From assembly GCF_023856365.1 (NCBI RefSeq), contig NC_064555.1, forward strand, positions 20,098,254 through 20,162,253: a DNA stretch of 64,000 nt, in the 5' to 3' direction. The notes beneath the pieces were generated by a model. That model was not told the origin of the DNA. It saw nothing but the letters and a program-made list of their open reading frames with translations, and searched no databases. Both the position numbers and the translations under genes were made by a program. Positions 31,990-43,200 of this stretch are shown here, one piece after another; within the stretch, counting starts at the first letter, position 1, and each line of letters opens with the position of its first letter. The stretch is from Brienomyrus brachyistius. Lineage: Eukaryota; Chordata; Actinopteri; Osteoglossiformes; Mormyridae.

Positions 31990-32300
31990 AGAGAGAAATG
32001 ATATAACTACAGTCGTCCGTCGACTTACGTCTGATCGAGTAACGTCGGGTCGTGCTTACGACTCGCAAGTGTCTTAGTGAAATTTAACGAGAGACTTCCG
32101 AAGCAGACATGCACCTTAGGGGACGGATTTTGCCACGTGTGCGGCATGCAGCAAGAATCAAAACAGACGAGCTGCCCTGTCAGTACAGAGCTTTAGTTAG
32201 TGTGTGATATCTTATGTCAAACCAGAAGTAACTCCCCCATGATGATCGCTATACGTCCAGATTGACTTATGTCCTAATTTCTGTGCACAAATCCGGGACG
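31990..32300. mobile_element. pogo/Tigger-like DNA element fragment
   Basis: Starts 'cagtcgtccgtcgacttacg', a typical pogo-group terminal repeat. A degraded partner may be the 'gacttatgtcc' and 'gacgtacg' text near 32262-32305. Non-coding. Confidence 0.45.
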
Positions 32301-32346
32301 TACGTTGATAGATACCTGTAATACCATACAAAAAAGTATTCTTAAA

Positions 32347-32349
<3 letters not shown>

Positions 32350-32440
<91 letters not shown>
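32350..32440. repeat. Compound microsatellite (TC)n(AC)n
   Basis: About 28 TC units followed by about 17 AC units. Open frames across it encode only dipeptide repeats and are artefacts. Confidence 0.95.
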
Positions 32441-32442
<2 letters not shown>

Positions 32443-32620
32443 GTAATCATGTCTTTGTGGGGACCGCTCATTCATTTCTATGGGAAAAATAATAATGCTA
32501 CTTATCCAGCCCCTATCCAGCCCTAACAATAACCATAAGTATCCAAGCAAAATACATGTATTTTTGCATTTTATTTTTTTGATTGCAGTCAAAGATTTTT
32601 CTAATTTTTTTCCCTTAGTT
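32436..32620 (+). repeat. Dispersed repeat family 3 ('tgtggggacc')
   Basis: Shares 'catctttgtggggacc' type text, 'aataaccataagta' and 'ttttttgattgcagtca' with 38515-38800. In both cases it follows an AC microsatellite. A common fish interspersed repeat. Confidence 0.7.
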
Positions 32621-33494
32621 TTCTCTTATGAGGAGCAGGAAACTGGGTATTCATCAGATTGTGGGCATCCCAGGTCAGCAAATATTATTGTTGGGAATAT
32701 CACAGCCCATCCCCGGTCATCTACTTATCTCACATGCAGTGGACCTTGGCTTTGTTTTGCCGATGGAATTTGACCCTCAGGAAAAAATATTTACGGACCC
32801 CTGTATTATAGTATGAGTGACTATTTCATGTATGTTTAATGACACTGTAATGTTGGCTGGAATTGCAGTGTCATTATCGATGAAGCAGTAATAGTGTTTT
32901 TTACAAAGACAATTTTTTTTTAAATCTGCACCATATACCATTTTCAGATGGCTCTATAATATGCCACACATTCCGTTTTCGTTTCTTTGTGATGAGAATG
33001 AAATCATTTTGTCGAGAGGCAATGACTGCTCAAGTGCCTAGCCAACATTAGCCATTCAGCTAGTCAGCCAACATCTTATCATTACTGCTATACTTTATGA
33101 GTCGGAAATTCCCCTTTTCACATCACCTACCTTAGTCTCTGTGAGGGTGATGTTTGTGATCTGATCACGAGGTCAGTCAGTGTTCGGCACCCTTGGAGTA
33201 GGTATGTTTAAAGGTCTTACTTAAGGGCCTAACGATTGATCTGCCGGGAGTGGGAATGAATTAGCAGTTTTTCAGACACTGGAATCTTAACCCGCCCATC
33301 ATGCACGATTAAACTGTAAAATGCTCACAGCATTTGCATTTCTCAAGAGCAATATGTCGAGATTGTAGTGTGATATCATAAAAATCACACGTAGTGTGTT
33401 ACGCAGTGGATATGCCACTGAACATTGTACACAAAATATAAAATCTTGAATAAAAACTTTCTTTAAAAAGCCTTTAAATAACACTTTGTGCTAT

Positions 33495-33690
33495 TTCATC
33501 CATCCATTTTCCAAACCGCTTATCCTACTGGGTCGCGGGGGGTCCGGAGCCTATCCTGGAAGCAATGGGCATGAGGCAGGGAACAACCCAGGATGGGGGG
33601 CCAGCCCATCGCAGGGCACACTCACACACCATTCACTCACACACCATTCATTCACACACCATTCACTCACACACCATTCACTCAGACATG
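33495..33690 (+). repeat. Family 1 dispersed repeat, truncated
   Basis: Starts 'catccatccattttccaaac' as in 52863-53219 and breaks off in four imperfect tandem copies of a 15-base unit, 'cactcacacaccatt' (33610-33680). Confidence 0.8.
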
Positions 33691-34404
33691 TACTCCTCCT
33701 TTTCATTTATTTATCAGGATACAGTCATGTTACAATAGAATGAATCATTTCTGTCGGATGCAATGGAGCTGTTACCTTTGTGTTTGACATCATTTATCGC
33801 TTAGTCGTTGGTGGTCAATTAAAATAAACAAATAATTTAAATAGAAAAAAGCTACATTTCTTTAGACTTCTCTATATAGTTTCTGCATTCGGGTTCATGA
33901 CCTAGAATCGAACTTGTGTTTTTCCGGACTTGAACTTGCATTCTCACTGGGTTCTGTAATGGACTCGGTCTCATCTCAGACTCTCCACACTATTGGACTT
34001 GTTCTTGACGCAGACTCAGTATGTTAAAAGTATAAGCTTGAATTGGACTTGACTAAAGTGGACTTGAGTGCATGACTTGAAAGCTCAAAGGGCCAATCTT
34101 TGGAATACTGCAGAAATCGTAGCCCCCAGCATTCGGGTTGAAGTTAGTTCCTCTAGTGCCTCAAAATCTAATTTCCTTGATTACAAGGGTACATGGCACA
34201 ATTTATGACTATGGCGAATGAACACACATAAGCAAATATATGTAATGGACAGATTTGATATGATTTCTACATTAACCCTGAGGCTGAGGCGGTTTCATAT
34301 TAACCTCAGTTCATCCATACTTCTCCCTTTTCCATATTATATAAGGCTAGATATTGCTATGTCACGCCATAGATTATTGAGGCTATTGTTTAGAAAATGG
34401 CGAG

Positions 34405-34470
34405 ACCACGAGCACAAGTGAATGAGCTCCTCTCTGCCCGGGTGCCCGTCCTGACCAAGGTCAGCTGCAG
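34405..34470 (+). pseudogene. S100 exon 2 relic
   Basis: 'gagctcctctctgcccgggt' through 'gaccaaggtcagct' aligns with the end of S100 exon 2 (41980-42026), including the splice donor position. Translation gives NELLSARVPVLTK against KNLLSAQLPTLAK in the intact gene. Together with 31140-31392 it marks a decayed S100 duplicate. No exon 3 relic was found. Confidence 0.6.
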
Positions 34471-36807
34471 GGCAGAGACACCCGGCACTCATCCTTCCCG
34501 GAGGCGTGACGCTGACTCCAACTCATCTTGCATCACTGGGGGGGAAAGCAGACACACAATGCTCAGCTGCTGGGAGCAGGACTGCAGCCCAAACACGGGA
34601 GTATTACAGTCCTTCAATTAAAATGCTAATCAGTTGTAGCAGTCAGTTTGCTAGCTATTTTTGAGAAAAAGATCATATGGTTACTAAATCCAATAAAGGT
34701 CCAGATTTAGCCTGCAGTCTCTGCGGAGGTGTAGAAGTTAACCCCCCGCCCTGCCCCCCAGCCCACCCCAAACTGTACCCTCCAATCTGCATGCATTAAA
34801 GCTGATGGACTGATAGGTTAAGGGAAATGAAGGGGGAGGATTAACCCTAAAAATAATCTTAAAAATAATCTTCATATTAATCATCTTGTGGAGATAATAT
34901 TGAGGCGGCATTTCTATTTAGTCTGCTAATGCAACAGTGTAAGAAAGAGTTTGAGAAATTAATAATTTAAGGCAAATTGAATATTGAGGGCTACACCCCC
35001 ACCCCCTTGTTCCTACACCCCTGCTAATGCATTCTGGGAATCAACCACCGGTGAAGTGACCTGGTCAAAATCTGGTCAAGATGGGAAATATTAAGAGAAA
35101 TAACAACTCCTGGGGAGTGGCTGTCTGAAGGAGACCCAACGCCCTGAAGTCTGAACTCAGAGCTGTTTCTGCAAGTGATTAAAACCAAATGCAGCCCATC
35201 AGAAGCAGGCCAGGGTCCACTGAGCCATGAATCATGGGGCCCCAACAGAACATCACCACAACTGAACTCTTCGCAGCTGGTTTCTCACGGGAGCAGTAAA
35301 CTGAAAATCCAAGTCCTATAGGAATCTATCACTGGACAAAGTAATAAACCTAAACATCTTCTGGAGACGATCATCTGTACAGCACAGCTGTGTTTAAAAG
35401 CCTCGGTATCAGATTCTGAGTCAGGCGTTCAGAACCGTTTGAGGTTTTCAGAAAGATCATCTCTTGGAGCACATTTTAAATAAATAGCTGTGTGGCCGCT
35501 TCAAGCTCCATCTTTTTTTAAACTTTGTTATAAAAGCAAGGATTCTCTGGCCTGTGGATGGATAAACAAGCTTTTAGGATTGAAACAGGGGCGGCCATGA
35601 CTTTAAACAAGAAAGGGGGAAGTGCGACACTAAGTTCTTAACAGAAATAACCTCACATGGGGTGTTACAAGCAATATATTACAATCAAGGATGTGGCAAG
35701 GAGTCCCCCCCTTTCCTTCAAAACAAATATTCTTCAAATGCTGTCATACAGATCCTGAATTGCATGTAGTGAGACAGCGTACTGGAACATCCTTCGTGAA
35801 AAGGATCTCAGATGTTCCATGAGGAATGAAGGAGGTTGAATTCTACAGTACAGTCTGTGCTCCAGAACTTCCCCTAAACATATATAGGTGTAGATATGGG
35901 GGAGGGATCATCCTCCTCAATAATATCACATATAATGTCTGGTTTAAAAAAAAAACACACATTCCATTAATATATCTTATTACATAATTTAAATTTTTTT
36001 CTTACAGTTTTTATTTGGCGAACCCCCTACCCTCCGTTAAAACGCTTTATTCTGAATATCTCCGAATCTCCCTGCTCCTCCCCCCAAATGTTAATATGAA
36101 ACCAACACCCCTACCCATAAATGTTCAGTAATGGTTAGGACTGGTCCCTGGGAGACATGGAGTACATTGGACATCATCCCAGTGCTAAACTGGAATCATA
36201 ATTTTGTAATTATGAAACATCATCAATCAGGTCCGTAATTTTTCAGGCAATACCACTGTAGTCTTTGACAGCCATTTCAATCCGTTTCACCTTGTACTAT
36301 TCCTCTTTGCTGATACACTTTGTCCAAATCACGATTTTTTGTGACGGTTGTCCTTCCCATGTTAAATCATTTTGCAGCTTTTGTGACTGAAGAACCTGCA
36401 CTTTTAGTACCGACAATCCCAATGTTTAAGAAAGGAGTCAAACTGGTATGAGGTGTATGATTTATATTTCCTCTTGGCTGTTTTCACATATTTTGTCTCT
36501 AGATTAAGTCATCACTTTTAATTAGTTCTCCACGGTCCACCCACTAATCCAGTTTATTAGCTGGCTGAGAGCGCAGTTTGGTATGTTCCCACCCACAGTG
36601 TTATTAGAAGCTTCAAAATGTCTTAATTAACATACATAACTGAGCGCCAGCCGCACAAACAAGAACCTTGTCAGTGACCTGACCCAAAGTCTCCAGTAAG
36701 CTGACAGCATTTGACATTGACCTGGACAATCATATGAACAGACCTGATTCCCCTCTAGGTTGATAGGCTGTAGCTGTCATCGTTTCAGCCAGACAAGGGC
36801 TCATTCA
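34471..36807. other. Gene-free stretch
   Basis: AT-rich intergenic DNA with no ORF of interest and no repeat family recognised. Confidence 0.45.
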
Positions 36808-36988
36808 ACATGGTTACATTTTTATATACAAGGCCTCACCCAATACTGTTTTTATATATATATATAGGTTAGGCCTCATTTAGTACTGCAACTATAAACA
36901 GTTGAAACCTCACCCCACATTGTTACAAAATATAGGTGAAGTCTCACCAAACACTGCAACAGCACATAGGTACGGCCCCACCTAATAC
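36808..36988. repeat. Degenerate minisatellite, 34-41-base unit
   Basis: About five units, each containing 'actgttt/caac...ata(t)agg...cctcacc' (for example 'aaggcctcaccc', 'ttaggcctcattt', 'gaaacctcacccc', 'gaagtctcaccaa', 'acggccccaccta'). Confidence 0.6.
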
Positions 36989-38514
36989 TTACTGTATGTA
37001 ACTGAGATGCCCCCCATCGCTGCTTAGCGTTACAAACACAATCAGCACCACAGCCAAGGTCAGTATTCCCCTTGTCAGGGACCCATCAAGCCAAAGGGGG
37101 TCTATTGGCATCGAGAATAGTGTTAAAAATCACTGCCATCTAGTGGAGATAAAAACAGTGGCAAATCCTTAAAAATAAATTCCTGGTCAATAAGCCATAT
37201 TGAATCTCTCTTGCACACAATGCATAATATGTAATAGCAAATAACTCATAATATATTAAAAGCAATATAAGACGATATTTACTACATTATGTGCTTGGAT
37301 TTAATGCAGTTATTGGGTGTGGGTTTTTAACCCCATGATGAGTGTTTACATTATGAGTCGTTACATTTTTATTATGACATATGTAGTCAGTATAATATGG
37401 GAAGTTATTATACGAGTAGCTACAAGCTCCTACCACATGTTTACATAGTGGAAATAATTCACACGCTCGTTTAATTTTTCAAAAGTCAATACTAACTGTT
37501 GCTCAAAGGCTCAATAATAATATGAATGCATAATGGATTTATAATAAATTATACTGCATATATGCACACTCAGGGGGCAGTGAACTAGGTTTACCTGCTT
37601 CCTAGATAGAGCAGTCTGCTCCTTCATGATGTGAATCACATGGCCCTAACTGAATACAGCTCTGTGACTCTCGTATGAAATCAGCACTGGAAGCCTGCTA
37701 GCATCTGTGTCTGTGTGTCGCCATAATTGTGCAGCATTCTCAACATGTCCACCATAAAAAGGATCGGAAACACTCCAGCATACGTCAGCGTCGTCTTTTA
37801 GCAAGTTTGGGCAGGCTTAAATAGGGACAATGATTAGAAAGGTATGTGTGATTTTTGGCTTGCAATTCTCCTTTTCTCCTACCATATAACATTCGATCTC
37901 AAACGTGCCCAGAAGAGTGTTGCTACTGAGAAAAGGCTGGATTTGCAATCTTTGCTTTCCTTGAGGGAAATCATTTAGGAAAGACAATTCACTAGTAAGA
38001 GACCCTCCCTCGTAAGCAATCCTTTATACTAATAAAATAACCTTGAAATGAGAGTCTTTCAGCATGAACAATATGAAAGCTATAGGCTCAGTACAATTTT
38101 GAAATGATTAAATATTCCAACTGCTCATCAGACGTTAAAGCTATGCGATTTTCCAAAGATACTATGAATACCGTACTTGAATATATCAGTAGGATTAGGA
38201 TGAGATATAAATAAAATATTTCAACATAAAATCTATAAAATAATGTTATTTAGGGTGATGTTCAGAGACCGTATAATTTTCATTATTTGAAATATGCTAA
38301 GATAATATCCGTATTTTCAATGCCATTCCGGGTAATCTAATTTCAATATAATGATTACTCTGCACTCGGCTATTGAGTCCTGGAATCTCAGAATCGAGTC
38401 CTTCCCATTCTTCTTTTGAAATCCACCGGGTTAAGCAATCTGATTACATTTCTGGCCACGCCAGATGTCATTTGCTGCTTTCACAAAACATCATAAAAGC
38501 TACTCTCACACCCA
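36989..38514. other. Gene-free stretch
   Basis: AT-rich intergenic DNA. Nothing recognised. Confidence 0.45.
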
Positions 38515-38800
38515 TCCCGCACACACACACAGACCTGTACTCACATCTTTGTGGGGACCATCCTTTCATTATTGTGAGCTAATCCCTGTAATCCCAGCAC
38601 TGACAACCTTAACCCCTACCCATTCCTAACCTTAACCATAAGTAACCAAACAAAATACAAGTCTTTTGGCATTTTTAGTTTTTTGATTGCAGTCACAGAT
38701 TTTTCTACAATTGAATTTCCCCTTGTGGGGACCCAAAAAATCCCCACAATGCCAAAATAACTGGTCCCCACAATATAATATATACCTGACCCATACACAC
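38515..38800 (+). repeat. Dispersed repeat family 3 ('tgtggggacc')
   Basis: Follows an (AC)n run. It has 'tttgtggggaccatc' at the left and, further right, 'ccttgtggggaccc' and 'ctggtccccacaat'. Related to 32436-32620. Confidence 0.7.
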
Positions 38801-39825
38801 ACGTTTGCAGACACACCCACATACACAAGAGGGGCAGAGAGGTGAGAGCGGTTCTCCCAGAATAGCGTAAAGCATGTATGAAACCACAAGCACCTTTGCA
38901 ATAAGTCAGAAGGTTGCCCAGGAATCATTACAGAGTTGGATATGCTTCATAAATGACAGATTATCATCTTGATATTTAAGGCATGTCAGGCATTCTCTGC
39001 TAAAAGGAGTTCAGTCTTTACAACAATAACAAAAGGCTAGAACAAAGGTAACTGGGGTCTTTTACGAAGCTCCGCATAAACAAATTTATTTGGGAAGAAA
39101 ACACCAGCTATTTTCGGGTAATTGCACACCAAAGAACGAAACATATGATAGAGAGGAAAACGAAGACATCTGGATCAACATGTTTTGTGGACAAGAACCT
39201 TCCGTCTCACATGTTGTGACCTATAGGTGTCAAGTGGGCGCTGTCTTTTCCATTTCCAGGCAACTGCTGCGTGGTATCCTGAGACCGGCAGATGAAGAAA
39301 TAAGCCACCGCGGCCGTCAGGGCCACTGTGATGGTGTCATTTAGGGTGCGTTTTAAATTGTAAAAGTAGCACATCCAAAAAAGAGAAACCTTGATTTGTT
39401 TTGTGTTTTAAAGCCGATAAAAATGGAGCAATATGTGGACATGAATATTAAAACAAAAAACATTTACATGCGTATGTATATTTACCGGAAACATTAATTT
39501 GTTATAAAACATTTGGGAAGGTAAAATCGCCAGTTAAAAGTAATATAACCGGCTTTCCAGAATGCGGCAATGCTTGTTCGTGTTTTTTCCCCACACTTCC
39601 CCTGGCAGTTTATGCATTAGCAGACGTACACGGTGAAACTACCTGTCTGATGCTATCGTTAGGTCAGCCTTTTCGTACATAAGCACATTTCCTTCTATCC
39701 GGAACACATATTTAAAATCGAATCAGTCTGTTGTAGTTACAGTTACGATCATGCTTCAGCTGAGCTCGGTCGCATAAAAATAAAAGAGTATGTACACAAA
39801 TATGAAGGGGTTAACAGCAGCATGG

Positions 39826-39833
39826 ATAAAAAG
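39826..39833 (+). promoter_or_regulatory. TATA-like box of the S100 gene
   Basis: ATAAAAAG within 'ggataaaaagcacagcac', conserved as ATAAAAG at 31158 in the duplicated fossil copy. It lies about 450 bases upstream of the ATG, so either the 5' UTR is long or another start exists nearer. Confidence 0.4.
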
Positions 39834-40282
39834 CACAGCACACCAGTCCAAACTTGCAATCTAACTGTTGCTCAAATGCAACGTGTTCCAACTCCTCTTA
39901 AAAGGTTCCAGATGGGCTTAACTCTGCGCATACTTGAGATTGCCATGAAAAAAGTCCTCTGACACATTAAAAAAGCACTGCCCCATAACAGCAAACCAAG
40001 ATATATGTGAACTCGAAACATTTTCTTTTCAGTTAGTGTTAAGGTAACGGTTAGTGAGATCTGTGTGACAACAGCTTTAAACTGTCTCCCTGGGCTGTGA
40101 CTCCCTGACTGACACGGAAGGTGGAATCCAGTTTCTTTTTTTTTTGCGTCGGAGGGGAGGATACGGGATGCGAGCCAAGATGACAGAAGTAATGGAACTC
40201 TGAGAGCGAAACGTAACAATTACTGAACTTCGCAGAAAGAAACCTTTACTTTTAACAGAAAGCGCAGAAGAAACGAAGCCAA

Positions 40283-43200
40283 ATGGCGGAAAAGGTAGGG
40301 GGAAACTTTTTGGAACTCTTAAGGAAAACCTGGACTGATTATAGACTTAAAAGGATACATTTTACCCACTTTTATGATACAGTATCGGACCTCGTCATTT
40401 CTCTATTCTCTCAACAGAAGCGTCACTTCTCAAGAGATTGTTAGCTTTATTAAACACCATATTATATGAAAAACATGAAGAAACGTGCCTATTTAAACTA
40501 TTTTAAAAATCTGACGCAGGACAACATCTGTCTTTTGTTAGCCTATGTCTTGAAGATTGTGCTTGAACATTGTTTCGGCGATTTTAATTCGTGACTATAA
40601 GTTCGGCAACGTAAAACAAGTAAAGCGCGTATTCGTGGGGCAGTACACTTTATGGATGTCTCAGAAATGACTGCCTGCTTTAGCGCACGGACACTGTAAT
40701 TTCTGTGTAACCGTCCGCAGAATTCGCTTTGGGCCATATTTAGTGCAATTAAGTTTTCCAGTGTCTGACCGCCGCGGAGTAAAATGGAAAGCAGGGGGAA
40801 TCAATCAGCCTCCTCCAGCATTCCTGTGCCAAGACCAGGTGGTCTCTGCTCAAACGCAGGGAGATCGGTCTGTCCTACGTTATGTATGATATCACGTACA
40901 TTGTGTGGACATTCTGCATGTACATAACTATACTATGCAGTATACTGACCTATCGTGTGTGTGTGTGTATGTAGAAACACACACAGCCACGCCTATATAT
41001 ATGTATTTTTTATTTTAAACATTTTGAAATATGTTGAAAGTGGTTGACATTCCAGTCCATGTCCGTGGCAGGATTACTAAGGATTGGATAATTCCGCCCT
41101 TCTGGGGAATGGAAAACCGACAGTTAGTCACCTGTACTCCCATATTCAGTCTCTCCTCTGTTATTGCTCAACTGAAGCTCGCGGTACCTTCAGCACTCCC
41201 TGAAGGTAAATAGTAGCTGCTATCAGAGCCCTCATTGCTCGACCAGCAGGTATTTCAGGTGCCTCCTTCACTGGTCTATACCTGAGGGAACCGCCATTCA
41301 GAACGTGAGCAAGAAACTGCAAGCACGGTCTCTTTTAAAGGACACCTTTACCTTCTGGGTGGAATGACGTTGTTTTACATAAATGATTTGAAAATAGACT
41401 GATGTTCCTTAACCCAGCTTTTCGATAAATATAATACTGAATAATGGCTGTGTATTCGTACATGCTATTTTTTACTAAATGTTGTAATGTTGCCGGCTGG
41501 CGGGGTCGTTTATATTGTGCAGTGCCAGAAAAATGCAGGATTTCCGTGTTGGAATAATTTGCAAGCAAAAACCCACTGCGAGTGTTGACATTTCAACAGC
41601 AAAATCTGACCCTTGTGAAAAATAAAAAAAAATAGTTGTACGCATACCGTGTCAAGCAGATAGCTGCACATAATTTACTCTTGAAGTATGGGAGGCATGC
41701 AAAAGTCTGGTATGCATGTCAAGACAGACTTATTGTCTAGAAGTATGTTGGCATTTTGGCTTGAATCAATGTACACATTATAGTATACCTGGCAATGCTC
41801 TCAGCAGTTTGTGTCTGAGAGCAGAGTGTGGTCTCTTATTCTAAGTAAGCTCAGTTGGACAGCCTGACACCTCTGTCTTCTCTCTTAGGTTTCAGATCTG
41901 GAGAAGGCCATCAGCACCCTGGTCACAGAGTTCCACAAGGCCGGTGGTGAGAACAGCAATGGTCTGAATACAGATCAGTTCAAGAACCTCCTCTCCGCCC
42001 AGCTGCCCACCCTGGCTAAGGTAAGCTTCTCTGCCGTGTACTCAGCCACACCTGCCATTCATCACTAAAGGTGTGGTCCTGCTTTCTGCTCAACTGCCTT
42101 CACAGTTAAATGGGCCAGGAAACCAGTGTCCGTTACGTTTATTTTTTCTAAGAGGATTTTTTTTTATATAACGTAGGATCCTTATCACACAGTCCCTGAA
42201 AACTGTTCTGAGACCACTGACTATTTGTGGGAGACGTAACTCGAGATTCACATCCAGGGGTTAGCAAATTAATAACTGCACATTAATGCAACCAACTAAT
42301 TAGCTGTAAGCTTTGAAAATGGTCACTTCATTTGAGCAAATTCTGAAGCTGTACAAAATTAATAATTATCACCAAGGTCACTGCTATAACAGAAGTTCTT
42401 AGTCAAGAAGGAAGAATGGCACAAGTAAGCTATACGTGCACAATACTCAAGTTTAAATCATTAACAGATATGGTAACTGCATGAAATCTTTGACCTGTTA
42501 CAACACAATATGATCAGTACCTTATACTTAGTTTCTGGTTAATAAATACATTAAGTAAGAGTGTACTATATCATTAATACTCCCTCAAGTAAAGCGTTTC
42601 CAGAAAAGAAAAATAAAAAAAAACATGAAAAGCAATCTCGTCAAAGTGAAAACAAATGTTTTATGTCCTGAGCTAAACCCACGCCTGGATCTGCAAGCGA
42701 TTATAGGCAGATGCAGGCCTTTGGGCTACATGTCAAAGATTCGACAGCAGGTCAGGCCATGAGATCTTATGGAGGCTGCAGTGGGCAGCAGCAGCAGCCT
42801 CTGCACCAGCAGTGCAGTACTGAGTGATCTGCAGGGCACCACAGCCACAATGCTTGCCATTCACACAACGGAACGAGAGGGTGACGGATACAGCTACTCC
42901 TCAGACTGCCCTCCTAAGGAACACATGTCTTCCTAATAACTTGCCCATGGTTTATTATAACCATCTGTCTACTAATCATCTATGGAATCAGCTGGGTCAG
43001 CAAAGGGCTAGTGAAAGCTGTATGACAATTACCAAAAATGTTAAGGGTGTTTGCAAACACTCACACTGCATGGAATCCAGAGATGCCACTTATTACTTGC
43101 ACTCTTCATACCAACTCTACTGAAGACAAACAGTATTAGGGAATGACCACGCCAGTCAATAGCTCAATGCCAAAAATTATTTGAAAATATACAAGTGATG

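Noticed and set aside
32212..32592. Frames with Cys-Val and Arg-Glu repeats.
   Set aside because: Direct translation of the (TC)n(AC)n microsatellite.
33595..33690. Regular short repeats that could suggest a CRISPR array.
   Set aside because: The 15-base units are contiguous with no spacers, lie inside a dispersed fish repeat, and the genome is eukaryotic.
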